The notes: a model not told the origin generated them from the letters alone. 64,000 nucleotides of DNA from Rhodobacter sp. Har01 (GCF_020564565.1 NZ_JAJCTD010000001.1:620001-684000), one strand, 5' to 3'; positions 52,629 through 62,376 are shown, counted from the first letter of the stretch. Numbers and translations are program-made.

Positions 52629-53417
52629 CTAGCGGGCGGCCTGGGCTGCCGGTTCAGGGCCGCGCTGGAAGATCATGTTCAACAGCGCGCCCTTGGCGAC
52701 GGCCTGGGCCGTGGTCTCGACCGCCAGCGCCTCGCGCGCCAGCCGCAGGTGCTTTTCCACCATCGCCGGGCTGACGCCCATCAGCAGCGCCACATCCTGC
52801 GTGGTCTTGCCGTCGGCCACCCATTCCAGCGCCTCGCGCTGGCGCGGGCTCAGGGCACGCGCCGGGGCCAGTTGCGGCAGTTGCACGATGCGCAGGTGCA
52901 TCACATGCGCGACGGCCACGATCTCGTCATGCCGCTCGGCCCAGATCGCCTCGACCGCGTCGTGGTCAAGGCCAATGTCCGCGATCAGCCCGACGGCGCC
53001 CTTGGCCCGGGCCGAAGCCTCGGGAAAGCTGACCGAGATTCCCGCGGTCACCCCCATCGCTACGTTCTGCCGAACCGCCTCGGCCTCTTCGGCCGACAGC
53101 CGGCCCGCCAGGAAGGCCTCGCGCACCCATTTCCAGGTGCAGGACCCCGAAGTCCGTTCCGCCCAGCGGAACACCGGGGTCTTGGCGTAAAAGCCGCCCT
53201 GGAAATAGCGCCGGGCGTAGTCGGCGTCGCAGGTGGTCAGGAACAGCGCGTCGTCGGGGTCTCCGATGGTGCGCAGGTGGCGAAACCGCGTGAAGCCATA
53301 GTTGATTCGCGAAAACCCAAGGGTCGCGAAATGGCGGGTCGCCAGCGACCAGGCGGCGTCGATGCTTTGCGCCTCGGCGATCCGGATCAGCAGGCCCAGG
53401 ACGGCACAACTGGACAT
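52629..53417 (-). CDS. LuxR-family transcriptional regulator (solo) with altered autoinducer pocket
   Basis: A 262-residue regulator with an N-terminal autoinducer-binding-type domain (about 20-175) and a C-terminal LuxR HTH (LSPRQREALEWVADGKTTQDVALLMGVSPAMVEKHLRLA). Aligned to TraR/LuxR landmarks, Trp57 is Tyr67, Tyr61 is Tyr71, the ligand-binding Asp70 is Thr80 (YAKTPV for the usual DPV), and Trp85 is Trp95. No luxI is nearby, so it is a solo that may bind another ligand or none. ATG 53417 has GAAGGAG 7 bases upstream. Confidence 0.9.
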   Translation of the reverse strand: MSSCAVLGLLIRIAEAQSIDAAWSLATRHFATLGFSRINYGFTRFRHLRTIGDPDDALFLTTCDADYARRYFQGGFYAKTPVFRWAERTSGSCTWKWVREAFLAGRLSAEEAEAVRQNVAMGVTAGISVSFPEASARAKGAVGLIADIGLDHDAVEAIWAERHDEIVAVAHVMHLRIVQLPQLAPARALSPRQREALEWVADGKTTQDVALLMGVSPAMVEKHLRLAREALAVETTAQAVAKGALLNMIFQRGPEPAAQAAR

Positions 53418-53554
53418 CTCAGACTCCTTCACACGCCGCGGTCGGATTTGGCGGTCGGATTTGCGGGTCGCCGCGGCAGGTTGTCCTTATCCCCGCAACT
53501 GTCATATGCAGACGCACAGGCCCTGTCGAGGCTTGGGACGGACGGAAGGCAATC

Positions 53555-54730
53555 ATGACGGAAGATGTCATCATCATCGGCGGTGGGGTGATGGGCGCCT
53601 CGGCTGCCTACTGGCTGACCCGGATGTCGCCGGGGCTGCGCGTCCTGGTGGTCGAACGCGATCCGACCTATCAGCGTGCCGCCACGGCGCTGTCCGTCGC
53701 CTCGGTGCGCCAGCAGTTTTCCGCGGCTGTGAACGTCAAGATTTCACGCTTTGCTATTGATTTCATAAGAAACTTTGCGGAACGTATTGGCCCGACGGCA
53801 GAAGTCGCTTCGCTGGGCCTCAAGGAAAACGGCTATCTCTTCCTGACCACGCGCCCCGACCAGGCCGCCTTGATGCGGGAACTGGCGGCGATGCAGCGCG
53901 CCGCGGGGGCCGCAACCGAAGTCTGGACCGCGGCCCAGACCCGGGCCCGCTATCCCTGGCTGAACACCGACGACATTGCCGCTGGCAGCATCGGTCTGCG
54001 CGATGAAGGCTGGTTTGACAACATGGGTCTGTTGCAGGGCTTCCGGAACGCGGCGCGGGCTCAAGGTGCCAGGTTCATCAAGGCCGAAGCGACCGGAGTT
54101 CAAGTGACCGGCGGGCGCGTGACCGGGGTCCAGATCGAGGGCAGGGGCCTGGTCCCCTGCGCTGCCGTCATCAACGCGGCCGGCACCCGGGCCGCACAGG
54201 TGATGGCCTGGGCCGGCCTGCCGCATCCGGTCGAGCCGCGCAAGCGCACCGTCTTCGTGATCGACGCTCCGAACGCCCGTCACCCCGACGCACCCTTGCT
54301 GATCGACCACGGCTTCTACCTGCGCCCCGAAGGTCAGGGCCAGTGGATCACGGCGACCGTGCCGCAAGACGACGGGCCTTGTGATGTCAATGACTTCGAG
54401 CCTGACCTTCACCTCTTTGAAGAGGTCATCTGGGAACAGCTTTATCACCGCGCACCGGGTTTCGACGCGGTCAAGGTCGTGCGGCATTGGGTTGGGCAAT
54501 ACGACTACTGCACGCTTGACCAGAACGCGATCCTTGGCCCGCATCCGGCGCTGGCCAACCTGTATCTGATGAGCGGCTTCTCCGGCCACGGCCTGCAACA
54601 ATCGCCAGCGGTCGGCCGCGGCATTGCCGAGCATATCCTGCACGGCGGCTGGCAAAGCCTTGATCTGTCAGAGCTTTCGGTCGACCGCGTGGTTCAGGGC
54701 AAACCGCTCCTGGAACTGGCAGTGGTCTGA
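53555..54730 (+). CDS. FAD-dependent oxidoreductase (DAO/glycine oxidase family)
   Basis: A 391-residue flavoenzyme of the D-amino-acid oxidase/sarcosine oxidase type. The Rossmann start is DVIIIGGGVMGASAAYWL; ALSVASVRQQFS is the substrate/FAD loop, NAAGTRAAQV follows strand 10 and GFSGHGLQQSPAVGRGIAEHIL is the C-terminal FAD site. Mitochondrial FOXRED1 is a distant relative. It probably oxidises an amine or amino acid; the substrate is unknown. Divergent from the luxR solo across a 137-base gap, which hints at regulation. Confidence 0.88.
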   Translation: MTEDVIIIGGGVMGASAAYWLTRMSPGLRVLVVERDPTYQRAATALSVASVRQQFSAAVNVKISRFAIDFIRNFAERIGPTAEVASLGLKENGYLFLTTRPDQAALMRELAAMQRAAGAATEVWTAAQTRARYPWLNTDDIAAGSIGLRDEGWFDNMGLLQGFRNAARAQGARFIKAEATGVQVTGGRVTGVQIEGRGLVPCAAVINAAGTRAAQVMAWAGLPHPVEPRKRTVFVIDAPNARHPDAPLLIDHGFYLRPEGQGQWITATVPQDDGPCDVNDFEPDLHLFEEVIWEQLYHRAPGFDAVKVVRHWVGQYDYCTLDQNAILGPHPALANLYLMSGFSGHGLQQSPAVGRGIAEHILHGGWQSLDLSELSVDRVVQGKPLLELAVV

Positions 54731-55042
54731 TGGCTCCATCGGTATTTTACATAATACTGATTATACGCTAATCAGACTGACCCAAGCCCCGCTTCGGATC
54801 GCCCCCGTATCTCCATCAAGTTGGGTTCGAGCCACCTGCTCCGGTTCCTTCTGCGGCCGGATCAAGGTCAGCGACCCCGGGCCAAGGCCGATCACAACGT
54901 GACGCTTGTCGCAGACTGCACCGGTTTGCCCAACTCGCCACGCCTGCCATTGCTGATACTGCACGCCCGCGGCACATCGGGCTTGACGGGCCTGACTCGG
55001 GCCTCGCCGCCAGTATCGAATGACCTCATCTCAAGGCAGGAT
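54731..55042. other. Non-coding stretch between the oxidoreductase and tRNA-Arg
   Basis: 312 bases without a convincing gene. A short AT-rich patch holds the hairpin CTGATTA/TAATCAG (54757-54775, loop TACGC), possibly a weak terminator of the oxidoreductase gene. A 67-codon GTG-initiated frame on the minus strand (54761-54964) lacks a ribosome site and is not called. Confidence 0.45.
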
Positions 55043-55119
55043 TGGCGCACCCGACAGGATTCGAACCTGTGACCTCTGCCTTCGGAGGGCAGCACTCTAT
55101 CCAGCTGAGCTACGGGTGC
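55043..55119 (-). tRNA. tRNA-Arg (anticodon CCG)
   Basis: A 77-base cloverleaf on the minus strand: acceptor GCACCCG/CGGGTGC with G discriminator and encoded CCA, D-arm beginning TAGCTCAGCTGGATA, anticodon stem CTGCC/GGCAG with loop CTCCGAA (anticodon CCG, reading CGG codons), and T-arm ACAGG-TTCGAAT-CCTGT. The 3' end is at 55043. Confidence 0.97.
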
Positions 55120-55281
55120 CTGGGCGGTTCTATACGGTCTTGGCCCCGACCCCGCAACCCCGAAGCGCGTGGCGCCCGGGCCAACGCCGGCGGCGGTTCG
55201 TCACCGGATCGCTTCGGCTTGACAGGCGCTGCCCCAAACCCGACTGTTCGGTTCAGCCTTTGGTCCAAGGGTCTTGCAGCC

Positions 55282-57402
55282 ATGTCGTTTCCGGAATTGT
55301 CGTTTCCCTCGCGCCCGGCGTCAGCCGTCTGCCTTGCCGCCCTGGCCGCCTGCACCGGAGGCTCGGACACCGCCCCGACGATCATCCCGGGCGGCTCCGG
55401 CACGCTGGGGTCCTGGTTTGTCGAGGACTTCGCGCCTTGGGAGGCGACCGTCGCCCAGCTGCGTCAGACGGCACGCTATCGACTGCAGAACACCGACTGG
55501 CATTTCAATTCGGCCCCCACCGTCACGTACCACAGCTTTCCCCTGGCTGCCGGCCACATCGACTATGCCCATGCCGTCGGCCTGACCGGGCTGGGCCAGC
55601 TCATCGCCATTTCGGATGCCGGCTTCCGCGTCGGGCATGAGGCCATCGCGGGGCGCGCCCAGGTGACCGGCACGGTCACCGCCGACGATCACGGGACCAT
55701 GGTCGCCTCGATCGCGGCCGGCGATTCCGCCACCATGATCGGCGTTGCGCCACGGGCGCGCCTGATCCTCGGGGCCTTCGATACGCAGACCGACCTGGCG
55801 CTGACCGCCAACACCGCCCGGCAGGCCGGCGCCGTGGCATTGAACAATTCCTGGGGCTACAAGACGCCAGCCACGCCGCTGGGCTTCGACCAGATCTTTT
55901 CAGGCACCGATGGTGCGGCCTATCTGACCGCGCTGCGCGACTACGCCGCCGAAGGCGTCGTGGTCTTCGCCTTGTCCAACGAAGATTCGGCGACCGCGGC
56001 CGAAATCATGCCCGCCCTGCCCCTGCTGGACCGGCAACTCGAACCGGGCTGGCTTGCTGTCGGCAACGCAACCGCGACCTTCGATGCCGACCATGTGCTG
56101 TCGGCCACGCGGCTGTCCTCGGGCTGCCTGGAGGCCGCCGCCTGGTGCCTGTTCGCCGACGGCAGCTGGACGGCCGCCGTCGCCTTCATTCCCGGCTCCG
56201 CGAGTGCCTCGACCACGTCCTACGGCTTCGGCACCGGCTCTTCCTTTGCGGCGCCGCAGGTGTCGGGCGCGCTGGCGCTTCTGGCCGAGGCGTTTCCGGA
56301 CCTCACGCCGCATCAGTTGCGGCTGCGCCTGCTGGCCTCGGCCGACAATGATTTCGCCGGGTTCTCCGCCGACGGTTCGGTCGAACTGGTGCCCGGCTTC
56401 GCGCATGCCTACAGCGACGAATTCGGCCATGGCTTTCTCAACCTCAAGTCGGCGCTGCTGCCGATCGGCGTGCCCGTGATTTCGGTCGATGGCGCGGCGG
56501 TGCCGCTGGCCGAAGCGCGCATCGTCACCGGCGCGGGCCTGGGCGACGCCCTGACCCGGGGCCTGGCACCCTATGACCTGGCGGTGGCCGACAGCTTGGC
56601 CGGCACGTTCGCGATGCCGGCCCCGGCGCTGACCCTTGCCATGGCCCCCGAGCCGCTGTCGCTGCGCGCCGCGCGCCTTGGCGCCGAGGGCGTCGGCAGC
56701 GCCGACCCCGGCCCTGTCGGCGCGCGCTTCGACGGCTTTTCCGGCACCGACCTTGCGCTGGTCTCGGCCGATGCCGCCCTGGCCTTGCACGTGCTGATGC
56801 CGGCCCCCGGGTCCGAAAGCCTGGGGCTTTCGATCACCCGCCGAATCGGCGACGACATCGCCGGCCTGGATCTGGGGCTGAAGCTGGCGCGCGACGGCGG
56901 CGAGGTTTTCGGCCTCGGCGACAACCGGACCGGCGGCGGGACCGCCATGGCGGCGCTGACGCTGGGGATGCGCAGCAGTCTGCGCGGCGATGGCTTTCTG
57001 CAGGTCGGGGCCGAACTGGGCCTGGCGCAAGCCTCCGGCGGTGGCGCGCTGACCGAGGTGGGACGGATGGCCTTCGACAGTTTCGGCGCCGAAATCGGCA
57101 GCCGCAACGTGTTCTCGCGGGGCGATCGCCTGACCCTTGGCCTCTCGGCCCCGCTGGCGGTCAGCGCTGGCACGGCCCGCGCCCGCCTGCCCGTCCTGTC
57201 AACCGATGGCCGGACGCGGATGGCCGACATCGCCCTGCCCCTCGCCCCCGAGGCGCGCGAGATGGACCTGCGGATCGGCTACGACATACCCCTGGCCCGC
57301 GGCGCCGACCTGCGCCTGGACCTGATCCACGCCGCCAATTTCGGCAATCAGGCGGGACTTGAAGACACCGCCGGCGCACTGACGCTGCGGCTGTCGTTCT
57401 GA
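55282..57402 (+). CDS. Lipidated S8 (subtilisin-like) serine protease, autotransporter-like
   Basis: A 706-residue exported protease. The signal peptide ends in a lipobox (LAALAAC, Cys24). The subtilase domain has Asp112 ([13 protein letters not shown]), His137 ([14 protein letters not shown]) and Ser321 ([19 protein letters not shown]), so all three catalytic residues are present. The C-terminal 200-250 residues are strand-like and end LRLSF with a terminal Phe, the mark of an outer-membrane beta-barrel, as in NalP-type lipidated autotransporters. Barrel assignment is inferred. ATG 55282 is chosen because the signal peptide begins there. Confidence 0.87.
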   Translation: MSFPELSFPSRPASAVCLAALAACTGGSDTAPTIIPGGSGTLGSWFVEDFAPWEATVAQLRQTARYRLQNTDWHFNSAPTVTYHSFPLAAGHIDYAHAVGLTGLGQLIAISDAGFRVGHEAIAGRAQVTGTVTADDHGTMVASIAAGDSATMIGVAPRARLILGAFDTQTDLALTANTARQAGAVALNNSWGYKTPATPLGFDQIFSGTDGAAYLTALRDYAAEGVVVFALSNEDSATAAEIMPALPLLDRQLEPGWLAVGNATATFDADHVLSATRLSSGCLEAAAWCLFADGSWTAAVAFIPGSASASTTSYGFGTGSSFAAPQVSGALALLAEAFPDLTPHQLRLRLLASADNDFAGFSADGSVELVPGFAHAYSDEFGHGFLNLKSALLPIGVPVISVDGAAVPLAEARIVTGAGLGDALTRGLAPYDLAVADSLAGTFAMPAPALTLAMAPEPLSLRAARLGAEGVGSADPGPVGARFDGFSGTDLALVSADAALALHVLMPAPGSESLGLSITRRIGDDIAGLDLGLKLARDGGEVFGLGDNRTGGGTAMAALTLGMRSSLRGDGFLQVGAELGLAQASGGGALTEVGRMAFDSFGAEIGSRNVFSRGDRLTLGLSAPLAVSAGTARARLPVLSTDGRTRMADIALPLAPEAREMDLRIGYDIPLARGADLRLDLIHAANFGNQAGLEDTAGALTLRLSF

Positions 57403-57409
57403 CGCCGCC

Positions 57410-58630
57410 TCAGCCGAACAGGTCCTGGCACAGCTCCAGCGCCGAGACCAGCGCATCGACCTCGGCCTCGGTGTTGTACAGCCCGAACGAGGCGCGGCAG
57501 GTTGCCGTGACGCCCATGTGCGCCATCAGCGGCATGGCGCAATGGGTGCCCGCGCGGACGGCGATGCCGCGCTTGTCCAGCACGGTCGAGATGTCATGGG
57601 CATGGGCAGCCCCTTGCAGGGTGAAGCTGAAAATGGCCCCCTTCCCTGCCGATTTTCCCTGCAGGTTCAGCCAGTTCAAGCCTGAAAGCCGATCCCGCGC
57701 ATAGTCCCTCAGGCGGAGTTCATGGGCAGCGATCTCGGCCATGCCCAGGCCCATCATGTATTCCAGCGCCACACCCAGCCCGATCTGCTGCACGATCCCT
57801 GGCGTGCCGGCTTCGAACTTCATCGGCGGGTCGGCATAGCTCACGGCGTCGCGCGCAACCTCGCGGATCATGTCGCCGCCACCCAGAAAGGGCCGCATCT
57901 CCTGCATCCGCTCGCGCCGGATGAAGATCGCCCCGGAACCACATGGCCCATATAGCTTGTGACCAGTGATCGCATAGAAATCGCAGCCCAGTGCGGTCAG
58001 GTCCACCGGCCGGTGCACCGCGGCCTGAGAGCCATCCACCAGCACCGGAACGCCCTTGTCTTGCGCTGCCCGGCAGATCGCCGCCACGTCCACCACCGTG
58101 CCCAGCACGTTCGACATCTGCGTCACCGCCACCAGGCGCGTCCGCGGCCCGATGGCGTCGATCACCGCCTGCGGGTCCAGATCGCCGTTCGCGTCGCAGT
58201 CCACCCATTTCAGCACAACCCCCTGGCGTTCGCGCAGAAAGTGCCAGGGAACGATGTTGGCATGGTGTTCCATCACCGACAGCACGATCTCGTCGCCTGG
58301 CTGCATCCGCGGCGCTGCCCAGGCATAGGACACCAGGTTGATCCCCTCGGTCGTGCCACTGGTGAAGACGATCTCGTCTTCGGACGGCGCGTTCAGAAAG
58401 CGGCGGACAATACCGCGCACCGCCTCGTACTTTTCGGTCGCAAGATTGGAAAGGTAGTGCAAGCCTCTGTGAACATTCGCATATTCCATGGAATATGCCT
58501 GTGTCACCGCATCAATCACCACCTGCGGCTTCTGCGCGCTGGCGCCGTTGTCCAGGTAGACCAGCGGCTTGCCGTTCACCTCGCGGCTCAGGATCGGGAA
58601 ATCGCGCCGCACGGCCGTGACGTCATACAT
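57410..58630 (-). CDS. sufS: SufS-type cysteine desulfurase
   Basis: PLP enzyme that releases sulfur from cysteine for Fe-S cluster assembly; 406 residues. The PLP lysine is Lys225 (ITGHKLYGPCGSG) and the persulfide cysteine is Cys364 in RAGTHCAMPLM, the short loop of group II (SufS) enzymes; EHHANIVPW carries the PLP-stacking His. It is the last gene of the suf operon; its start overlaps the end of the upstream yip1 gene by 8 bases. It ends 7 bases from the protease stop, tail to tail. No sufE is nearby. Confidence 0.96.
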   Translation of the reverse strand: MYDVTAVRRDFPILSREVNGKPLVYLDNGASAQKPQVVIDAVTQAYSMEYANVHRGLHYLSNLATEKYEAVRGIVRRFLNAPSEDEIVFTSGTTEGINLVSYAWAAPRMQPGDEIVLSVMEHHANIVPWHFLRERQGVVLKWVDCDANGDLDPQAVIDAIGPRTRLVAVTQMSNVLGTVVDVAAICRAAQDKGVPVLVDGSQAAVHRPVDLTALGCDFYAITGHKLYGPCGSGAIFIRRERMQEMRPFLGGGDMIREVARDAVSYADPPMKFEAGTPGIVQQIGLGVALEYMMGLGMAEIAAHELRLRDYARDRLSGLNWLNLQGKSAGKGAIFSFTLQGAAHAHDISTVLDKRGIAVRAGTHCAMPLMAHMGVTATCRASFGLYNTEAEVDALVSALELCQDLFG

Positions 58631-59207
58631 GGTTCAGCACCTCCGGTCCGAAGACCGCCGACAGGATCAGTGAAATCACCACGACCAGCCCGAACATGAC
58701 CAGAAGAATTGCTCCGAACACCCTCAAAGTGCTTGAGAATCCATGCAGTTCCGCGATGAAGTTCGAGGCCAGCCAGAAGAACAGACCGATCGACAAAAGC
58801 CCCAGCGGCAGAGCCAGCGGCGGCACCGCCAGCAGAAGGACGATCTGCAGAAGCTGGATCGCCAGCATGATCGCCTGCAGCCAGGCCACCAGCAGAACCG
58901 CATCGTCCGGCGATCCCGTCCCGCCCCAGGCCCGGCCGACCGTGTGGACCAGCAGCGCCGATATCGCCAGCATCGCCAGTTCCACCGCCGCGGCCCGGAA
59001 CGGCGAGGCAAAGAACAGGCTCGCCAGCCCTTCCATCGGCGGCGAGATCGCCTGCGCCACGAACACCAGCAGCGCCGAGGCGACCGCCGTCAGCGTCAGC
59101 GCGGCCCAGCGGGCGCCGCGTGGCAGGTCCATCCGCAGAACCCCGCGCAGGCCGGCGCGCGGATCGCGCAGGGTCTCGGCCATACGTGTCGCCATGGTCT
59201 GCATCAT
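58623..59207 (-). CDS. Yip1-family membrane protein 1 in suf operon
   Basis: A 194-residue membrane protein with about five hydrophobic segments, of the bacterial Yip1-domain type (PF04893-like), e.g. WAALTLTAVASALLVFVAQAI and LNHV at the end. Start ATG 59207 overlaps the previous yip1 gene stop (ATGA), and its end overlaps sufS by 8 bases. Pairs of such genes between sufD and sufS recur in Rhodobacterales to my knowledge; their role in Fe-S assembly is not defined. Confidence 0.85.
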   Translation of the reverse strand: MMQTMATRMAETLRDPRAGLRGVLRMDLPRGARWAALTLTAVASALLVFVAQAISPPMEGLASLFFASPFRAAAVELAMLAISALLVHTVGRAWGGTGSPDDAVLLVAWLQAIMLAIQLLQIVLLLAVPPLALPLGLLSIGLFFWLASNFIAELHGFSSTLRVFGAILLVMFGLVVVISLILSAVFGPEVLNHV

Positions 59208-59722
59208 GGCCGGTGCGCTTCGCGCATCAGGGTGATCCACAACCACAGGAACCCCGCGGCCACCGCCACACCGGTGGCCGTCAGCGCCGGGCCGGGGCCG
59301 ATGAAGCCCGCCACCAGGCCCTGGAACAGCATCCAGGGCGACACCGCCAGAAGAGCCCAGAACAGCGCCAGCCGCGAATGAACGGCGCTGCCCTTGCCGC
59401 CCAGACCCTTCGCCACCGCATGGGCCAGCCCGGCAAGCGCATAGAACAGCAGCGGTGCCAGGAACAGCAGCGCAAAGAGGTTGATTCCCATCAGCGCCTG
59501 CAGGCTGGGCACCTGGTCGACCGGCGTGCCGGCCGCCTCAGCCGCCTGGCGCGCCTGATGCGCCTGGCGCGACAGCCGGGGCCATTGCGCGACAAAGATC
59601 AACAGGCAGGCGCCCATCATGTAGGCCAGCGCCTGCGCTTCGCCGCCCTGCCGGTCCAGCAGCCGGCGAAACACCTGCCGAGGGCGGGTCCAGGTTGCCA
59701 CAATGTCGGTGCTGACGGCCAT
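59204..59722 (-). CDS. Yip1-family membrane protein 2 in suf operon
   Basis: A 172-residue protein with four or five hydrophobic helices (LAYMMGACLLIFVAQWP, LFALLFLAPLLFYALAGL, LFWALLAVSPWMLFQGLVAGFI, GVAVAAGFLWLWITLM) and the Yip1-type N-terminus (TWTRPRQVFRRLLDRQGGEAQAL). The start shares one base with the sufD stop (TAATG). It looks paralogous to the next yip1 gene, and both are tightly coupled within the suf operon. Confidence 0.85.
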   Translation of the reverse strand: MAVSTDIVATWTRPRQVFRRLLDRQGGEAQALAYMMGACLLIFVAQWPRLSRQAHQARQAAEAAGTPVDQVPSLQALMGINLFALLFLAPLLFYALAGLAHAVAKGLGGKGSAVHSRLALFWALLAVSPWMLFQGLVAGFIGPGPALTATGVAVAAGFLWLWITLMREAHRP

Positions 59723-61008
59723 TACCTTGCGTGCCGGTTCAACCAGCCCTCCAGACGCCCCCGTATGTCCTCGGCAATCGCCTCGTCGTCAATCTCCTGG
59801 ATCGCCTCCGACAGGAAAGCAAGCACCAGCAGCGCCTGCGCCGCCCGTTTCGGCACGCCGCGCGACTGCAGGTAGAACAATGCCGTCTCGTCGATCGCGC
59901 CGCTGGTCGAGCCGTGGCTGCATTTCACGTCATCGGCGTAGATTTCCAGTTCGGGCTTGGCCAGGAACTGGCTGTCCTCGTCCAGCAGCAGGCTCTGGCT
60001 GATCTGGTATCCGTCGGTCTTCTGCGCCCCGGCCTTGACCAGGATCTTGCCCTGGAACACCCCGACCGCGCCGTTCTTCAGCACCTTCTTGAACACCTGG
60101 CGGCTTTCGCAGCGTTCGGCGGCGTGGGTCACGAAGACCGTGTCGTCGTGATGGAAATCGCCGTCGCCCATCGTCGCGCCGGCGACATGGGCCATGCTGT
60201 CCGCGCCCGCCAGTTCGATCACCACCTCGTTGCGGGTCAGCCGGCCATTCGCGGTCAGGGTAAAGCTCTTGAACATCGACCTGGCGCCAAGCCGGGCGAA
60301 GACATGGGTGACGGCCCGGCGTTCGTGGTCCGGGCCCTGGGCGCGCACATGGTGAAAGCTGCCGCCGTCGGCGACCTCGACCTCCATCACCTTGCAGAAC
60401 CGGGCCGCAGCCGGGCCATTTTCCAGAACGGTCAGGTCAGCACCCGTCTCGACCTTTATGCAATGGTGCAAGATCGCATCCGAAGTCTCTGACTTGTGAA
60501 TGTAAATCAGGGAAATCGGCTTCCTGGCCCGCGCTGTTGCCCGGATCAGCACGCCATCGGTCGCGTAGGCCGTGTTCATCGTCGCCAGCGGCCGATCAAC
60601 CGGCGACTGCCCGCGCGCCTCAAGCACGCCGAACAGGTCCCTGGCCCAGTGCCCCGGGCGCGCGGCCGCTTCCGCAAGCCGCTCGATCTCGACTCCGGCA
60701 AGCCGCGGATCGTCCGACGCCTTGGCGTCGAAGACGCCGTCCACGAAGACCAGTTTCACTCGGTCGATGGCGGTGAAGACCGGCGTCTCTTCCTCTTCGC
60801 CGTCAACCCGGGCCGGCGAAGGGTCCGCAGCCGTCAGGCTGGTCGGATCGGTGTAGCGCCAGTATTCGTCACGCCGGGCCGGCAGGCCCATGGCCGCCAG
60901 CCGCGCCCGAGCCGCGGCCCGGGCGGTGCCCAGCCACCCCTCGCTCACCACCGTCAGCCCGGCGGTGCGGGCGGCCAGCGTGGCGCGCTTTGCCTCTGCC
61001 AGCGCCAT
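59722..61008 (-). CDS. sufD: Fe-S cluster assembly protein SufD
   Basis: A 428-residue beta-helix scaffold subunit of the SufBC2D complex. The SufBD core runs from about residue 130 to 410, with YADDVKCSHGSTSGAIDETALFYLQSRGV as the C-terminal signature including the cluster-assembly His. ATG 61008 (GAGG 7 bases upstream) is preferred over the overlapping GTG 61011; both touch the sufC stop. Order sufC-sufD-yip1-yip1-sufS. Confidence 0.96.
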   Translation of the reverse strand: MALAEAKRATLAARTAGLTVVSEGWLGTARAAARARLAAMGLPARRDEYWRYTDPTSLTAADPSPARVDGEEEETPVFTAIDRVKLVFVDGVFDAKASDDPRLAGVEIERLAEAAARPGHWARDLFGVLEARGQSPVDRPLATMNTAYATDGVLIRATARARKPISLIYIHKSETSDAILHHCIKVETGADLTVLENGPAAARFCKVMEVEVADGGSFHHVRAQGPDHERRAVTHVFARLGARSMFKSFTLTANGRLTRNEVVIELAGADSMAHVAGATMGDGDFHHDDTVFVTHAAERCESRQVFKKVLKNGAVGVFQGKILVKAGAQKTDGYQISQSLLLDEDSQFLAKPELEIYADDVKCSHGSTSGAIDETALFYLQSRGVPKRAAQALLVLAFLSEAIQEIDDEAIAEDIRGRLEGWLNRHAR

Positions 61009-61763
61009 CACTTCACCTCGGCCAGAAGGTCGGCATAGCCGTTGTGCTCGACTTCCAGCGCCAGGTCCGGCCCGCCGCTGCGGATGATGCGCCCGGCCGC
61101 CATGATATGGACCACGTCAGGTTTGATATGATCCAGAAGCCTTTGATAATGCGTGATGACCAGGAAGGACCGCCGGCCGTTGCGAAGCGCGTTCACGCCG
61201 TCCGCGACCAGTTTCATGGCGTCGACGTCTAGGCCCGAGTCGGTCTCGTCCAGGATGCACATCTTCGGTTCCAGAACCGCCATCTGGAGGATCTCGTTGC
61301 GCTTCTTCTCTCCGCCCGAGAACCCCACGTTCACCGGCCGCTTCAGCATCTCGGCGTCGATCTTCAGCGCCTTGGCCTTCTCGCGCACCAGTTTCAGGAA
61401 ATCGCCCGCGCTCAGGTCGTCCAGGCCCTGCGCCTTGCGTTGGGCGTTCAGGGCGGTGCGCAGGAAGGTCATGTTGCCGACGCCGGGGATTTCCACCGGA
61501 TACTGAAACGCCAGGAACAGGCCCGCCGCCGCGCGCTCCTCGGGCTCCATCGCCAGCAAGTCCTGGCCGTCCAGCCGGGCGCTGCCTTCGGTCACCTGAT
61601 AGCCGCCCCGGCCCGACAGCACATAGGAAAGCGTCGACTTGCCCGAGCCGTTCGGGCCCATGATGGCATGCACCTCGCCGGGCTTCACCAGCAGGTCCAC
61701 CCCGCGCAGAATGACCTTGTCCTCTTCCTCAAGCTTCACGTGCAGGTTATTGATCTCAAGCAT
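61008..61763 (-). CDS. sufC: Fe-S cluster assembly ATPase SufC
   Basis: A 251-residue ABC-type ATPase of the SufBC2D complex. Walker A GPNGSGKST at 36-44, Q-loop FLAFQYPVEIPGV, signature GFSGGEKKRNEILQM, Walker B CILDETDSGLDVDA and the switch His in ITHYQRLL. ATG 61763 has AGGAGAAGAAG upstream. It starts 10 bases after the methyltransferase-like gene. Confidence 0.97.
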   Translation of the reverse strand: MLEINNLHVKLEEEDKVILRGVDLLVKPGEVHAIMGPNGSGKSTLSYVLSGRGGYQVTEGSARLDGQDLLAMEPEERAAAGLFLAFQYPVEIPGVGNMTFLRTALNAQRKAQGLDDLSAGDFLKLVREKAKALKIDAEMLKRPVNVGFSGGEKKRNEILQMAVLEPKMCILDETDSGLDVDAMKLVADGVNALRNGRRSFLVITHYQRLLDHIKPDVVHIMAAGRIIRSGGPDLALEVEHNGYADLLAEVK

Positions 61764-61773
61764 CTTCTTCTCC

Positions 61774-62364
61774 TCAGACCGGCGACAGCAGCGCGCGGGC
61801 GAAAAGCCGCAGCCGGTCCGGCGTCAATGGGGTCGGGGACAGATCGAAGCGCGCCATGCGGCCGATCATCTCGACCGGAGGCAGCAGGGTTTCGGCGGCG
61901 TGATAGGTCTTGCGCAGCCGGTAGTCGTCAAAGAACAGCGTCACCTGGCGGGCGATCCGGAACGCCACTGTCAGGAAACAGGCCAGCCGGAACCGCCCGT
62001 CCACCAGCACCACATCGGGATGGCGGAACGCCGGCTGCTCCCAGACCGACAGCGGATAGTCCGGCCAGTCACGGAAGCGCGTCTCGTCCACCGGGTGCCC
62101 CCAGCGACGGGTCGGGCCGATGTCGGCATGCAGAACATGCGCCTGCCCCGGCGTCGGGTTCGCCGCAAACCAGGACCGCAGCCCGGCGGCCCAGGCCGCA
62201 TCGCTTTCCACCGCCCAGACCTCGGCCCCCAGCTCCGCCGCCATCACGGTGGACCCGCCAGAGCCGTATTCCAGCACCACATCCGCCCCCGTATAGGCGT
62301 GCCGCAAGGCCGCGGCCTCGGCCTCGGGCAGGATCAGGTCGGGGCGATGCGGGGCCTCACGCAT
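61774..62364 (-). CDS. SAM-dependent methyltransferase-like protein in suf operon
   Basis: A 196-residue protein with a class I methyltransferase core: motif I ADVVLEYGSGGSTVMAAEL, an acidic residue ending the second strand (EVWAVESD) and a motif IV-like VVLVDGRFR. It lies between a membrane gene and sufC in the suf operon with 12- and 10-base gaps, so it is co-transcribed. The substrate is unknown and the link to Fe-S assembly is positional only. Confidence 0.78.
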   Translation of the reverse strand: MREAPHRPDLILPEAEAAALRHAYTGADVVLEYGSGGSTVMAAELGAEVWAVESDAAWAAGLRSWFAANPTPGQAHVLHADIGPTRRWGHPVDETRFRDWPDYPLSVWEQPAFRHPDVVLVDGRFRLACFLTVAFRIARQVTLFFDDYRLRKTYHAAETLLPPVEMIGRMARFDLSPTPLTPDRLRLFARALLSPV

Positions 62365-62376
62365 CGCCGCCCGCCT

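Noticed and set aside
52286..52774. A 162-codon plus-strand frame after tsf
   Set aside because: Overlaps two terminators and the luxR gene antisense, Arg/Pro-rich, no ribosome site.
54761..54964. A 67-codon minus-strand GTG frame next to tRNA-Arg, considered as a phage or integrase remnant
   Set aside because: No ribosome site, no integrase motif, and no duplicated tRNA 3' end found near it.
55042..55281. N-terminal extension of the S8 protease through the tRNA-Arg gene
   Set aside because: The frame is open but passes through the antisense of the tRNA; the signal peptide and lipobox begin at 55282.
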